Origin: Dysidea avara
Lineage: Eukaryota; Porifera; Demospongiae; Dictyoceratida; Dysideidae
Length of the DNA stretch: 64,000 nt
Direction: 5' to 3'
Assembly: GCF_963678975.1 (NCBI RefSeq)
Contig: NC_089274.1
Span: 23,521,133 to 23,585,132 of the forward strand
The position numbers and the translations under genes were made by a program. Under the pieces are notes generated by a model. The model ran no database searches. It was not told where the DNA came from and was given only the letters and a program-made list of their open reading frames with translations. Numbering within the stretch: the first letter of the stretch is position 1; the number at the start of each line of letters is the position of its first letter. Positions 47,180 to 59,428 of this stretch are shown one piece after another.

Positions 47180-50138
47180 CTTTAGAGTTAGCCCTTCTGA
47201 TCCTTTAGAGTTAGCCCTTCTGTCAGCTTCTGCATGTTCTTTTGTTGGCCCTCTTCATCTTGAGTCTGAGGCTCTTTCTGTAGTGATGAATTATGTTATG
47301 ACCTGTCCTGTCTCAACTGTTGTTCGCATTCCCCGCAGTGTTCGTCCTTTGCTAGCTAGAGTCTTGTCTACCGAGTTTCGAAATGCAATTTCTTCAGTCT
47401 GGGGCTTTATGCATCTTTTTCTGTTTGCTTAACTGGCACTACGTATGCCTCCACTTCGTCAGCGCCGCCGTCGTTTTATTTTAGCTTCTGTTTTGCTAGA
47501 CCGCCTTCATCTCTGGTCTCAGCCCGATGGTTTGTATAATCTTTGGAAAGCTCTACAAGATGATTTACATGTCTCTCGCTCCAGTCACTGTATTCAGTCT
47601 TCAAAACACAATATTTCTCGAGCTTTGTTCTGGGCTCGGGAAGGTAGGTACAGTAATGCTGTACAGTCTTTTACTTCTACTGGTGTGGCTGATAAGAATG
47701 ATGATTTGGCATTTCTAGAGTTGCTTAAGCGACATCCTGTCTCTGATCCACCTTTTTTGTTCGGCCCCCAAGACTGCTTCTTTAGTTGTAGATGAATCTG
47801 CTGAATTAATATGTTTGAAGGGTTTTCCTCGTGGTACCAGTCCTGGTGCCTCTGGTTTACAGGCACAACACCTTCTTGATGCAGTCAGTGGCCACACTGC
47901 ACCTTCTGCTGAACTTTGCCTTACCACCATCACTCGTCTGATGAACTTTTTGCTTTCTGGAAAAGCTTCTCCATCGCTTGCCCCTTGGTTGTGTGGTGCC
48001 CCTTTAACAGCTCTTCTGAAAAAGAACGGGGGTGTTCGCCCTATTGCAGTTGGTGAAATTCTTCGTCGCCTTGCCAGTCGTCTGTGCTGTCAGTTTGCTC
48101 ATCCCTTTCTCTCTGACTTTTTCCTACCTTATGGTCAAGTGGGTGTTGGTATCCCAGGTGGTCTTGAGGCAGCTATCCATGCTGTCCATCATTCTCTTTC
48201 CCAATTTGGCAATGATGAATCTCTAGCTCTACTCAAAATAGACATGAAGAATGCGTTTAATGAATGTAATCGCTCAGCTTTTCTTGATGGTGTGTGTAAA
48301 GAGTTTCCAGAGATTTCCCCCTGGGTGTATTGGTGCTACAGTCAACCTGCTGAGCTGAGGTTTGGCCACAGGCGTATTCTTGCTTCCACAGGTGTCCAAC
48401 AGGGAGATCCTCTTGGTCCCTTACTTTTTTCTTTGGTGTTGGTGCAATTTCTTCGTTCCATCTCTTTTAGTGAAACATGTCTTCTTAACCTGTGGTATTT
48501 AGATGATGGCACATTTATAGGTACTAGATCTTGTCTTCACGTATTACTTTCACATTTTACTGAGTCGGGTCCCAGTTTTGGTCTTTACATCAATCTATCC
48601 AAGTGTGAACTATACTGGCCTTCTGGTGACAGTTCTTTTCCTAACTTTCATCCTGCCATCAAGCGTATCAACCCCAAGAACAGTGGTTTGGAGCTTCTTG
48701 GATCTCCTATTTGGGGACTTCCACAGTTTTACGATGCCTTTTTATCTGTTCAATTTGATAAAATAGTTGCAATTCAGGATAAATTGGTTGACCTTGAGGA
48801 CCCTCAAGTAGAGTTGCATCTGCTTAGGAGCTGTCTTAGCGTTTGCAAGGTCACTCACCTTTACGTTGTGTGCCATCTTCCTCTTTGGGTTCCTTCCCCT
48901 CACATTTTGACCTTAGGTTGCGAGAATGCCTTAGTAGAATCTTGTGTTGTGGAATATCTGATAGTAGTTGGACACAAGCCACCTTGCCATTTAGGTTAGG
49001 AGGCTTGGGCCTACGTGAATCTGAGCATTCTGCTGCTCCTGAATTTGTGGGGTCCTGTAATTCTTCCCGTATTTTAGTGTCACTTTTAGTGGAATCTTTT
49101 GATGTTTTTATGCCATTTCCCGGGGAGGATTGTTCCCTCGCTTTCTTCGAAGGTATGTCTGTTTCTGTGTTGCAAAACTCCTCTCAAACTGACCTTCAAG
49201 CCATTTTAGATGATTCACTTTTTAAACAGCTTGTAAGCAGTTCCACCATTCGTGATCAAGCACGTCTGCGTGCTTTATCACATTCTTCTGGCACCAGCAG
49301 TGGTTGGCTTAAAGCACTTCCACAGCCTGCTTTGGGTCTAGCTATTCCTCCTCACGATTTTACTATAGCTTTACGTTTGTGGCTTGGCATTCCTTTGTTC
49401 CCTTCTTTACCACTCTGTACTTGTCTATCTGTCATTGACCAGTTTGGTGATCATTTGCTGGGGTGCTCTCATGGTCCCTTGAGGATCCAGCGTCATAATG
49501 CTTTAGTGTCTGTTGTACACCATGCCTTGCTCCAAGATCACCCTGGTGTTCTTAGGGAGCAAGGCATTCCATCTGACCGATCTCGTCCTGGCGACATATA
49601 CCACCCTGACTTTCATCTTGGTCGTCCTGCCTATTTTGATCTCTCCGTCAGGAGTACCACTCAGTCTGCTGTCATATCTTCTGCTTCTTCTCAGGCTGGG
49701 GTGGCCACTGCTGTTGGTGAGATAGCTAAGGACAACCAATACCAGGACATTGTGAATGATAATGGAGGAGATTTTATCCCTCTTGTATGTGAGACCTTTG
49801 GTGTTTGGTCACCATATGCCCTATCAATTTTAGGATCCATAGCTGACAGAACAACTGTTAGAAACGGTTTACCTCGAAAGTTTGCTAGGCGCCAACTTCT
49901 CCAGCAACTGTCTGTGACTTTGTGGAGGTACAATGCAAAAATGATACTCCGCCAGTATTCGCTTACTGCTGAGGACGAATTTCCTGACTTTGACATTGGT
50001 TAAGTTAAGTACGTATAGGTAGTAATAAGTATATAGTTAGGTAATAAGTAGTAGTATGTGGTAGTTTTCAGTATGTACATGTGTTATGATCAATATATAC
50101 ATATGTACAATTACAAAAAAAAAAAAAAAAAAAAAAAA
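47180..50138 (+). mobile_element. Non-LTR retrotransposon (LINE), 5'-truncated, with poly-A
   Basis: A poly-A tail (50114-50138) and the flanking duplication TTCATGGTC (47171-47179 and 50139-50147) define the insertion. The coding part reads across about three frame changes (near 47440, 47800 and 48870). Reverse transcriptase: GTSPGASGLQAQHLLDA, GGVRPIAVGEILRRL, DMKNAFNECNR, TGVQQGDPLGPLLFSL and the catalytic box WYLDDG. Then a CCHC-like knuckle (CTCLSVIDQFGDHLLGC...RRH-type) and a restriction-like endonuclease end with RPGDIYHPDF and RPAYFDLSV (PD..D). This order fits elements with a C-terminal restriction-like nuclease rather than an APE domain; the clade is inferred. The 5' edge starts with two tandem copies of CCTTTAGAGTTAGCCCTTCT. 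No longer active as it stands. Confidence 0.85.
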
Positions 50139-50924
50139 TTCATGGTCAATTGCCAAATTCGCCAAATTTTAACGGCGCCAAAGTTTCCCTCCATACGGTA
50201 CCATGCAGTCCAGTAAGGTGTTAAATAATTGCCTTCAGCTTCAACAAAAAGAAGTGTTTATTGCAAACAACACTGTACTTCGCTAATGCAGGGTGTATAC
50301 AAAGCCATATACATCAAAGTACTTACAAGTCTTTCACTTGAATATAACAAAGCAGCCATAGAATATCTTAGTTATTGACAGTTGTCCTCTGTGAATAACA
50401 TATGATAAAACTATTTGTTAGAAATGTTCTTAATTAGTAGTGACAATTTTGTGTCAACAAGTTTTGAACTCAAATTTATCAGTTGTCACATGTATGTATA
50501 TTCATTAAGATCAACCACTGTATTTTAGCGCAAAGCAGTGCTGGGCCACATGGTTGGCAAGTCTATGAGCATGCAAGTTTTGTCTAGAATCGACTTGTTG
50601 CTTCTTTAACCTGTTTTTCAACAGTTTGTATGAAAAAAATGTATGGTATTCAAGCCCCATACTCCGTTTGCCAACCATGCAGTGATGTAATTTATGTATA
50701 TTAGCTCTTTATGTTGATCCAAACACTGTGTGGACTAAAGAGACTAGGTTTTGTGCTAAATCTATTGTTGTGAATCTAGGTGCCTTTTGTAGCAAATCAT
50801 AATAATATTATCTCAGTAAACAAGGTGATTTAGGTGAACTACAGTTATTTACCTATATTGCACTTTGCATGGGAGGATCAAAGCGATGCTGCGTATCGTA
50901 TTGTCCGTACAGTACTAATCAACT

Positions 50925-50963
50925 GCATAACTGTACTGTATGAGTCATACAGTACAGTTATGC
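50925..50963. repeat. Perfect 19-bp-arm palindrome
   Basis: GCATAACTGTACTGTATGA, one G, then its exact complement. Two further copies of the half word ACAGTACAGTTATGC or ACAGTTATGC follow within 60 bp, alternating with AATTGGGAAAATACAG. It lies in the FReD3 upstream region and could form a cruciform or hairpin RNA. Confidence 0.75.
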
Positions 50964-51063
50964 AGCAAATTGGGAAAATACAGTTATGCACTTAATTGGG
51001 AAAATACAGTACAGTTATGCGGAGAATTTACTTCAGGTATAGTATGTTACGTAAACAATACAC

Positions 51064-51330
51064 TGTAAATCACTAAAACCAGCCAAACTAATCCTATGAG
51101 TTCGTTCTACGCCTAGGAATAGATTGTATAAACACTTACTGATTGTCTGATCATGAAGCTTTTAAACACGACTCCACTATATACATCTTCAAATAGCAAA
51201 AAAATAAAATAAAAACTAAGACAGCATGATTGATTACATGTGAGACATTGTAAATCGCTAAAACTAGCCAAACTAATCCTATTAGCTCGTTCTACGACTA
51301 GAAATAGATTATATGAACACTTACTGATAT
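51064..51330 (+). repeat. Direct repeat pair, about 80 bp each
   Basis: 51064-51146 and 51247-51329 are diverged direct copies (AGCCAAACTAATCCTAT, TTCGTTCTACG or CTCGTTCTACG, GAACACTTACTGAT or AAACACTTACTGAT). No gene is evident. Confidence 0.7.
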
Positions 51331-51415
51331 CCTTATCACTGAAAATTGCAGCAGTTTGAGTACTAGAGAAAATCGCTCCGAGCCAGAAGTGACCAGGAAG
51401 TACAATATAACACTT

Positions 51416-51599
51416 AAAGCACTGCCTTGCTTGTGTGTATGGAAAATACAGTACAAGGAGGTGCATCGAGAGGCTAATACAGCACGAGAATTCATGTGTC
51501 GAGAGGCTAATACAGCACGAGGTGAAGCTTTGTGCTGTATTAGCCTCTCAACACACCTCCTCGTACTGTATTTTCCGTACACACGCATGGCGGTGCTTT
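51416..51599. mobile_element. Palindromic element 170 bp upstream of FReD3
   Basis: Arms AAAGCACTGCC...GGAAAATACAGTACAAGG and their mirror (TCGTACTGTATTTTCCGTAC), with an internal direct repeat CGAGAGGCTAATACAGCACG. It probably transcribes as a hairpin if read through. It lies where the FReD3 promoter would be expected. Confidence 0.65.
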
Positions 51600-51772
51600 A
51601 ACTCTAACATGTAGATAAAATGGCTACTTGAATATGATCGGTATTTACTGTAGTGTTGGTGTACGTACAGCCAGATTTATAATATAATGGTGTTGATTGT
51701 CTCATTGTACAGTGAATGGATTTGTTATAATGGTATTTATCATTTCGTACAATAGTTCTTATTACGTGCACT

Positions 51773-52579
51773 ATGACAACACTTCACATTATCCTCATAT
51801 CACTATTCACTACTGGGATAACTGCTACTCCATATTGTGATCAACAACTCAAGCAACTACAAGTAGCAGCTAATAACCTCAAACAAAAATGTACCATCGA
51901 CACTACTACCATATCAACTTGCTGTGACCTTAATGCTTTCTACTTCTTTACTAAACCTTCTGGTGTTTACCAAATGGACTGTTGGTGTGGAGGAAAATGG
52001 AATGTTGCTAATGTCTACTGTGATGCTACAACAGTAAATGGAGGATGGACAGTAATACAGAGGAGGAAAGATGGATCTGAGAATTTTAACCGACCATGGG
52101 CTGACTATGAGAAAGGATTTGGAGACCTGAATGGAGAATTCTGGTATGGGCTCAAAGCCATGAACTGTCTTACCCAAGCTGGCCAATGGGAGCTCAGAGT
52201 TGATTTTGAATTTCAGAACAAGACCAGATCCTACCTTCACTACAATGTGTTTAAAGTAGGAAGTGCTAGAGAAGAATACCCACTGATTATTAGTGGGTTT
52301 ACTGGCATCACTCCTACTGACCCATTCTCTACTTACAATCATAATGGTCTAAAGTTTAGCACACATGATAATGATAATGATAAGTATGGTGGTAACTGTG
52401 CAGTACAAGTTAACGATGCTAAAGATAATGGAGGATGGTGGTACAAGGACTGCTGGCACATCAATCTCAACCTCCAATACAATCCCAAACAGTATGGATC
52501 TTTATACCTTGCTAGTATTTGGTACAACCCCAGGTGGATAGAAATGAAAATACGTCCTCTCAACTGCACACCTCAGTGA
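51773..52579 (+). CDS. Secreted fibrinogen-related protein 3 (FReD lectin-like)
   Basis: Single exon, 268 residues. Signal peptide MTTLHIILISLFTTGITA, a Cys-bearing N-terminal part with STCCDL, and a fibrinogen domain from KPSGVY to IRPLNC. Landmarks: WCGGKWN, GGWTVIQRRKDGSENFNR, GEFWYGLKAMNCLT, the calcium-loop-like DNDNDKYGGNCAVQ, GGWWYKDCW, WIEMKIRP. Unlike FReD1 and FReD2 it keeps the usual NCA next to the loop. A polyadenylation signal AATAAA lies at 52722, about 145 bp after the stop. Most similar to FReD4. Expected to be secreted and to bind ligands such as acetylated sugars; this is family inference. Confidence 0.9.
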   Translation: MTTLHIILISLFTTGITATPYCDQQLKQLQVAANNLKQKCTIDTTTISTCCDLNAFYFFTKPSGVYQMDCWCGGKWNVANVYCDATTVNGGWTVIQRRKDGSENFNRPWADYEKGFGDLNGEFWYGLKAMNCLTQAGQWELRVDFEFQNKTRSYLHYNVFKVGSAREEYPLIISGFTGITPTDPFSTYNHNGLKFSTHDNDNDKYGGNCAVQVNDAKDNGGWWYKDCWHINLNLQYNPKQYGSLYLASIWYNPRWIEMKIRPLNCTPQ

Positions 52580-52889
52580 TACTCTACTAACTTGTTGTCC
52601 ACTATTATTAACTGATAACCTCACTAGTAGCTCTAGCGTATTGTAGGACTTTACTGCTAATACCTCATTGTGTGATATAGATATATATTTTTTCTTTATG
52701 TAGTATTTAGTGTGGACAAGAATAAAACCATTATATTGTGTTTTAAAGAATAGCAATCTTTATCGTGATAATCACATTATTAATATTATAGAACAGCCCT
52801 ATACGTACTTATGTTGATCATTTAATGGCACCGCTACAAGGCAGATGCATCAACTATGAGGGTTCTAACTATCGTGATTAGATTAAGGG

Positions 52890-53430
52890 CATTTGTTAAC
52901 ATCTCGAAAGAACTGTTTACATTTTGTATAATACATATGTAAGACCACATTTGGACTACTGTTCATCTATCTGGAGGCCATATTTTGCCAAGGACATAGA
53001 AGTATTAGAGAAAGTACAGAAGCAGGCTACAAAGTTAATTAAAGGGTTTTGGTAAATTATCTTATGATCAGAGATTGAGGTCCTTGGGTTTGTTTACATT
53101 ATTTCATCGCCGTCAACATGGTGATCTCATAGAGGTTTTTAAGATATTAAATGGCTACTGTGATATTAATCCTACAACCTTTTTTACACCAGCTGCTACT
53201 ACAAACACTAGAGGCCATCATATTCAGTGCTGGTCACTGTAAAGCATTAATACAATACAATACAATATGAAGCATATGCTGGATTAAATGTTCACTCTAA
53301 TTTCTTTACGCAGCGAGTTATCAATAGTTGGAACAGCTTACCAGAAGAGATAGTTTCGTCAAACACTGTTGGACTGTTTAAAGCCAAATTAGATAAGTAC
53401 TGGGAAACAGGATGTGGATATGAATAAAGG
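52890..53430 (+). pseudogene. 3' relic of a CR1-like LINE
   Basis: Degenerate frames read VRPHLDYCSSIWRPYFAKDI, EVLEKVQKQATKLIKG, then HGDLIEVFKILNGYCDI and, after an inserted (AATAC)n-like stretch (about 53225-53275), FFTQRVINSWNSLPEE and GLFKAKLDKYWE ending in a stop. This is the usual C terminus of CR1/jockey-type reverse-transcriptase proteins. Stops and shifts interrupt it and the 5' part is absent. Confidence 0.75.
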
Positions 53431-53962
53431 CTTTTAGTCTAACACTATATTTTATTGTTTCTTGTACTGCATATCCATGAATTAATATTAATACTAATAC
53501 TAATTCAAGGGAGGCAATAAAATTGGGCTTGAGCCAACAGCTTCTTATGCTTTCGAGGAATGCTCAAACCTCGAGCCTATTATGCTTAAGAAAGTTTATG
53601 CTCAATCGGTGACTTTCTATACCAGAATTTTTCTAGCTGTAAATGACTGCTTTATGCATATACGTATCTCAATCTTAAGGAAACAGAAATATAAAATGCA
53701 ACAATAATGTATGGCCAGATTTTACAAAATTGATCAAAATCAAACTAACACCACTACCGAGTGGGTAACTACACTACCATACTATTGGTTAGCATTACTC
53801 AAAACTATTCAGTACTGTCTTTTTTGGGAGCTCAAATGATTATTTCTGGCCTTGGGAAGGATCTGGCTTGATGCGAATCAGTGGTGCACTGGTAGATGGC
53901 CTGTTATAGTCAGCCAAAATTGATTCTGCTGTACATCAAAATAATGATAGTGATTGCAGTTC

Positions 53963-54050
53963 CACATGCACACATGCACACGCACACACGCACACGCGCG
54001 CACATACAAACACATGCATATACACATACAGAGGCCTATGCACACACATG

Positions 54051-54090
<40 letters not shown>

Positions 54091-54200
54091 CACACACACA
54101 CAGCACTCATACAGAGGCCCATGCGCACATACACGCATGCATGTACACACAGCACGAGGCTCATGCGTGCATGCACTCATGTACACACGACACACACAAT
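53963..54200. repeat. CA-rich microsatellite region
   Basis: Imperfect CACA/CACG/CATG repeats with a pure (CA)n core at about 54055-54103. AGAGGCC(T/C)ATG occurs twice inside, so a higher-order unit of roughly 80 bp is duplicated. The open frames over it are compositional artefacts. Confidence 0.9.
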
Positions 54201-55896
54201 GTAATTACCGATACCAATAATGGAAAAGTATATTGAGGCTAGCTCGTATCAGCAGAAATTCTTCTTTTTACTCTACAATGGTAAGTTATGATGACAAGAA
54301 ACAGCACAGTTTACTTACAGTAGATACTGTTAACTTATCAAGGAGGGTTTTAATTAATATTTTCAGTAGTATATATATATATTTATAAAATTTTCATTGG
54401 CACTTCGCCTAGCTCCTGGCGCTGGACTTTATTTCTAACAAACTATTCCTTATTCTGATCATCTTCAACTTCTATATTTGCGGACATACTTACAATCAGG
54501 TACTTTCACTTGAATCATTTTCAAAATGTTGCTAGTTTTCAATATCCTGATGATGTGATGATAAGCATTGGGGACAAAAGTGTCATTGTCACTGGACTCA
54601 GCTAACAGCTCCAAGTACATCCTGCAGAGCAGAAATCTGAGGGAATAACACATTACACACATGATTATGTATAGTATAGTATAATTATTTATCTGTTGTT
54701 TTTTTACACAATAATTAATGAGATTATTTTACAAACTTGCCCTTTTTCAGAGGTAAAACTTGCAAGAAAAATTTCCATGCAAGAATTTTGGAAGCATGCA
54801 TGGTCTTGCAAGACTTGCACATCGTGATGGTACACAAGTTCTGCAAATTACAATGAAATTATACTTTTTACCATCTATATTTTATGCAATACATGTACAG
54901 TACATGTATTTTTACAATGCAAGTAGTGAAAGCGACTGAGCAGTATGAGTAACACCTTACACCTGGTTTCTCATCCCTGCCCACATTGCTACCATGTCAA
55001 GGATTTTTTTGTAGCATTAATATTGGATGCTAAATGCCTACATTCAGCAAATTAGTGACTAGCTATAGACAGTCTGCTAAGAACATAATTTTCATTTGAG
55101 TCCTCTAATTCCGCTATCTAGTTTATCAAAAAAATTAACCACAATTCCCACATTATTATTGCTGTTTTGAGTATTGAAGGATGAGAAACTAAAATAAAGT
55201 TTATGCATGTGGTCTAATTGTAGTGTATGTTCTATTAGAGCACTTAAGCAGAACTATAATAATGTATAATTATTTTTTTCCAAATAAAAGCCAGGATCTG
55301 CAATGTTAAAATTGTAGTAGAAAAAGTCACTACATAATGATACAGCAGGGACAAATTAGTTGATTAATTAAACAATAATCCTGACATTGAAAAGGATCTC
55401 ACTTCAGCCCATCTAGCCTGTACTCTTCCTCTATGCCTATATGTAAACAAGTTATAGTTTACTTCCACACAATCATCAACTATAAGAGATGATGAAATGT
55501 GACTGAATTTTGGAAAATTGCCCATATTGTTGCACATGACTTTTAATGTTTAGGGTGATGCTTAGTGTAGGGTCCAAGTAATTCAAGTAATTGAGAATTG
55601 ATTAAAATCATCAGTCAGTCAGTTAGGCATTAGTCAGTCAGTAGAAAATTCCGTTTAATAAATATTTAAAAAAATTTCATAGCAACTTGTTGAAAGCATT
55701 TTGGGTCAATCTGAAAACTTGTTTGGGCTTAGTTTTACCTAACCGATACTGCCTCATCATCATCAGGGAACATTAAGGCTGGTTTTTATCTGTGGGCCAC
55801 ACCTATTCCTTTGTGGTCCCTACTATATGGTACTATTGTACTGTATGATACTATCGTACTGTATGATATATGATACTATCATACTGTATGATAGAA
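54201..55896. other. Mostly unassigned stretch
   Basis: Besides the candidate exon below and one CTATTAGAG motif (55228-55242), no gene is visible. The right part (55822-55892) repeats ATACTATCRTACTGTATGAT three times, leading into the element at 55897. Confidence 0.4.
54494..54621 (-). other. Candidate isolated exon
   Basis: A 128-bp open stretch on the minus strand is framed by an acceptor-like TTTCTGCTCTGCAG and a donor-like GTAAGTATG. It would encode MYLELLAESSDNDTFVPNAY...HHIIRILKTSNILKM. No family is recognised and no partner exon was found, so it could be a small gene part, a relic or chance. Confidence 0.25.
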
Positions 55897-57654
55897 GTAT
55901 GTTACAAGCTGTTTATAGCAACAATTGGACAGCCTAAAAGTTGCCAATATAGTCAACTTCAGGCTGCCCAAAGTTGACTATATTGGCAACTTCAGGCAAC
56001 CCAAAATTGCCAATATTGGAAACTTTTGTGTTTATTTGAATAACCACAAATGACGCTCAAAAGTATCCAAACTTGGCAATAAATGTACTTTCTTTTATAA
56101 AAGATGATAGAGAATTTGATTGTGGGATTCGGTTATCCACAATTGGTAATTTTGTGTGACAAATTCTTAGAATTGCCAAAATTGGAAATTTTATAAAAGC
56201 GTGTGCAGTAGCTGCTGTTTTTGGCAATTATAACAACAGTCTAAAAGTTGCCGGTTTTGGAAACTTTGACACTTACAGTTTACTGGTATTAAGCATGAAA
56301 GTGAGCATTACAGTGTTAAAGTTCACAAAGCTGCTAACTTAACTATGCTTACTTTAGAGGAACTGTTATAATGATGCCTGAAAGTATTTAAATATGATTA
56401 CTAGCAATATTATCAGTGGATGCCAGGTAGCTAGCTATACATTCACTTTAAAAGCAGCAGTAGGAATATAGCTATGTAGCAAACTTATGATTTGAATGTG
56501 AATTGACCAAAATGCGATAAAATGGACAAAGTCATAAGAATATCTTGCTACAAATCATGCTATATAGCTACAAATCCACAAGAAGAGGTTCCTCAAGAGG
56601 CTTTCACACCGTTGGCCAAACGTAAATGTAAGAGGACCATTAAAAATGCATTAGATATGGACAACATTAATTATAATTCTGTTTGGAAAATGTACGTACA
56701 TCAACTGTAGTTGTAAATAATATTTCTGTTGAATCTTAAAGATACGTAAATTGTAGAACAGTGCATTGCAGCAGTAATCACCATATATATCGTATGGTTT
56801 AGATATACATTGAGCCAGCAGGCATAAACTACAATAATTATAATGCAGAATAGGGTATTTTAAATTTGTATTATGTATATTTTGCTGCCAAATTTGGCAA
56901 TATTGAGTCAAACCTTTTGCCATCTTTTTGGTGAACTAGATCACAAAATCTGCTAATCCAGTTGCCAATTAAGTCCAAGTTCTCAATTTTCTTAGTTAAA
57001 ATTGAGTTGTATTGCTGGAATGCAGAATGGATAGGTACAAGCACAGTTTGTGGCTGTTCAAGCTACCAAATTTGGACTATAGTTTTCAGTTTTGGGGCAA
57101 CTTTTGGCTTGCTTCCAAAAGTAGCCTAAAGTGGAAACCTCAGAAAATTGCCGAAACTGGCAATTTGTAAGCAATACAATAGTTTTGCAACTTTTATAAA
57201 AGTTGCCAAATGTGGAAACTTTTATTTGCAAGAAATTGCCAGAAGTGGTAATTTAGTATGCATGAACAGTCCAATAGTGGGCATCAAATTTTGCCATTTT
57301 TGCAAACTAGATCCCACAATTGATTTATTCATTGGTCTTCATAAAAAAGAGTACATTTATTGCCAGAATTGGTAGTTTTGAGCACCATCTTAAACTGCCA
57401 AATTTGGAAACCATCAGTAGTTTCAGGCTTGGCAACATTTTGATGGTTTCCAAAAGTTTGCCAAAGTTAGATACAAACTCAGTTACCAAAACTTGCCAAA
57501 ACTGGCAAATTCTTAGCAGTCCTATAGCTTTGCATTACACTGCTTTATAAATTATAAAGTTGCCAAAAGTGGTAACTTTTGTTTGCAAGAAGTAGCCAAA
57601 ATTGGCAATTTTTTGGCTGTCCAATAATTTCCAAAAATTAGCCTTGTAACATAC
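55897..57654. mobile_element. 1.76-kb TIR element packed with TTGCCAA/TTGGCAA
   Basis: The ends GTATGTTACAAG are inverted copies, and ATTGGACAGCC follows at similar depth in both (ATTGGACAGCCTAAAAGTTG left, ATTGGACAGCCAAAAAATTG right). The whole length repeats TTGCCAAAA, ATTGGCAA and GGAAACTTT words on both strands, dozens of copies. A central frame of 62 codons (56522-56710; PLAKRKCKRTIKNALDMDN) is the only part poor in these words; it resembles no protein I know. Both sides are bordered by ATACTATCATACTGTATGAT. I infer a non-autonomous or unclassified DNA transposon. Confidence 0.6.
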
Positions 57655-57689
57655 CTGGTATGATACTATCATACTGTATGATAGATGTG

Positions 57690-59170
57690 GTTAGTTCACA
57701 GTGCATGTGTGATAGCTAATGGCTTCTTCTATATTTAAAATTCCTTATACGGTAAAAATATTACACTGTGGTATTTTGTATATACAGAAATCATACTACT
57801 AGTCACAAACAAGTTTCAAAAACATTGAACCATTAAACTGAGGAGCTGTTTTGTTACTATAATATACCTGATCAGGAGACTTCAAAACTACATACAAGGT
57901 GAGTGTATATCTTAATTACATAGGTATACAAAGAGTTATGAAACTGATTTTTACAGCTTGTTATGGTCAAGTGATGCTAACTACATAAGCATATCTACTA
58001 TATATATACATTGGAAAGGTACACATATACTAGCAAACTTTAATTTCCTTAAATAGGTTCTAGTATTGCAGACAATTATTTTAGTCGAGAATCAAGTTCA
58101 AAATGTGCAATATAATGCATACCTTCCACGTTATTAGTGTTAAATATACATGGTAGCTATTTTTGCCGGAAAAGATAGTTCAGTATTCTGAACTAAAAAA
58201 TTCTGCATAGCTAGCTATATACATATCATAAATTCTGTTGGCATTTACAAAAACATTCAATTTCTTTGGCAGCTCTTAGGTTTAGTTGAATACTTGAACG
58301 AGCACCATTGCTAAGTCTATATTAGGCTGATTGCAGAAGGTTCCTACAGCTACTTGTTGTTGAGGCCGGCTTGTTTCGTTGGTTGTATGCCACTGTTTCT
58401 ACTATATTAGCAGTTGTGTAAATTTCTGTAGTTTGGTATCAGGATTATTCTTATATCCTGTGAAGCTATACTTCACTGGAACGATATGATGCATGGTACC
58501 CAGGCTATAACTACTATACAGTAAGGTGTTAGCTAAATTATTGCATTTGACAAAAAGAAGACTTAGTGTTTATTGCAAATAGCACATAGAAAAATTAAAT
58601 GTGCAATGTTGGCAATTAAAAGTATAACATGCATGCAGGGTGCATACAAAACCATATACATCAAAGTACTTACAAGTCGTTTTTGTCATTTGATTATATC
58701 AAAGCAGCCATAGAATTTCTTAGTTGTTGACATTTAATTGTCCTCTATGAATAACATATGATAAAAATTATTAGAAATGTTTTTAATTACATAGTAGTGA
58801 TAATTTTGTGTCAACAAGTTTTGAATTCAAATATATCAGTTGTTACAATGTATGTATATAAGTTTGAGTTAGTGCAAAGCAGTGCTGGGCCACATGGTTG
58901 GCAAGTCTTGTATGCTATTTTTGTATAGAATTGGTTCTTAGTTGCTTCTTATTTCTTTAACCTATTTTTCAACAGTTTGTATGAAAAATCGTATGGTATT
59001 CAAGCCCCATGCTCTGTTTGCCAATGAGTGATGTGATTTATGTATATCAGCTCTTTATGTTGATCCAAATACTGTTTGGACTAAAGAGACTAGGTTTGTG
59101 CTAAAGCTATTGTTGTGAATCTAGGTGCCTTTCGTCACAAATCATATAATCTCAGTAAACTAGGTGAACT
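57690..59170 (+). repeat. Segmental duplication unit C
   Basis: Matches unit A from about 29720 and unit B from about 45570, and its second half (58525-59165) matches 50205-50860. It is the uninterrupted form of unit B, ahead of FReD4. No gene is evident. Confidence 0.8.
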
Positions 59171-59428
59171 GCAGTTGTTTACATGCTTATATACATAAAA
59201 GGGTAAGTAGAATTCGAGAAAAACGGGAATGGGATGGGAACGGAAAGCGGGAACAGGAACAACCAACAGAAAATGCCAGATTACATAAATGGCTTCTTGA
59301 TCAGTATTTAATGTTGGTAGTGATCCATGTATGGCCAGGCTTATAGTATAATGGTGTTGATTGTTATCACTATCCCATTGGATTTGTTATAATAGCATTT
59401 ATCAACCTGTACAATAGTTCTGATCACA

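Larger units (their letters stand above)
46257..50198. mobile_element. MITE split by a fold-back and a LINE
   Basis: The ends CCCTACGGAGGGAAACTTTGG and CCGTATGGAGGGAAACTTTGG (right end read inverted) are flanked by TA on both sides. Subterminal words AATTTGGCGAA occur near both ends and at 47140-47170. With the two inner insertions removed the element is about 570 bp and non-coding. Termini resemble those of the MITEs at 4893 and 7110. Confidence 0.75.

Noticed and set aside
53878-54236. Cys/Val-rich and His/Thr-rich frames of about 100 codons
   Set aside because: They are translations of the CA microsatellite.
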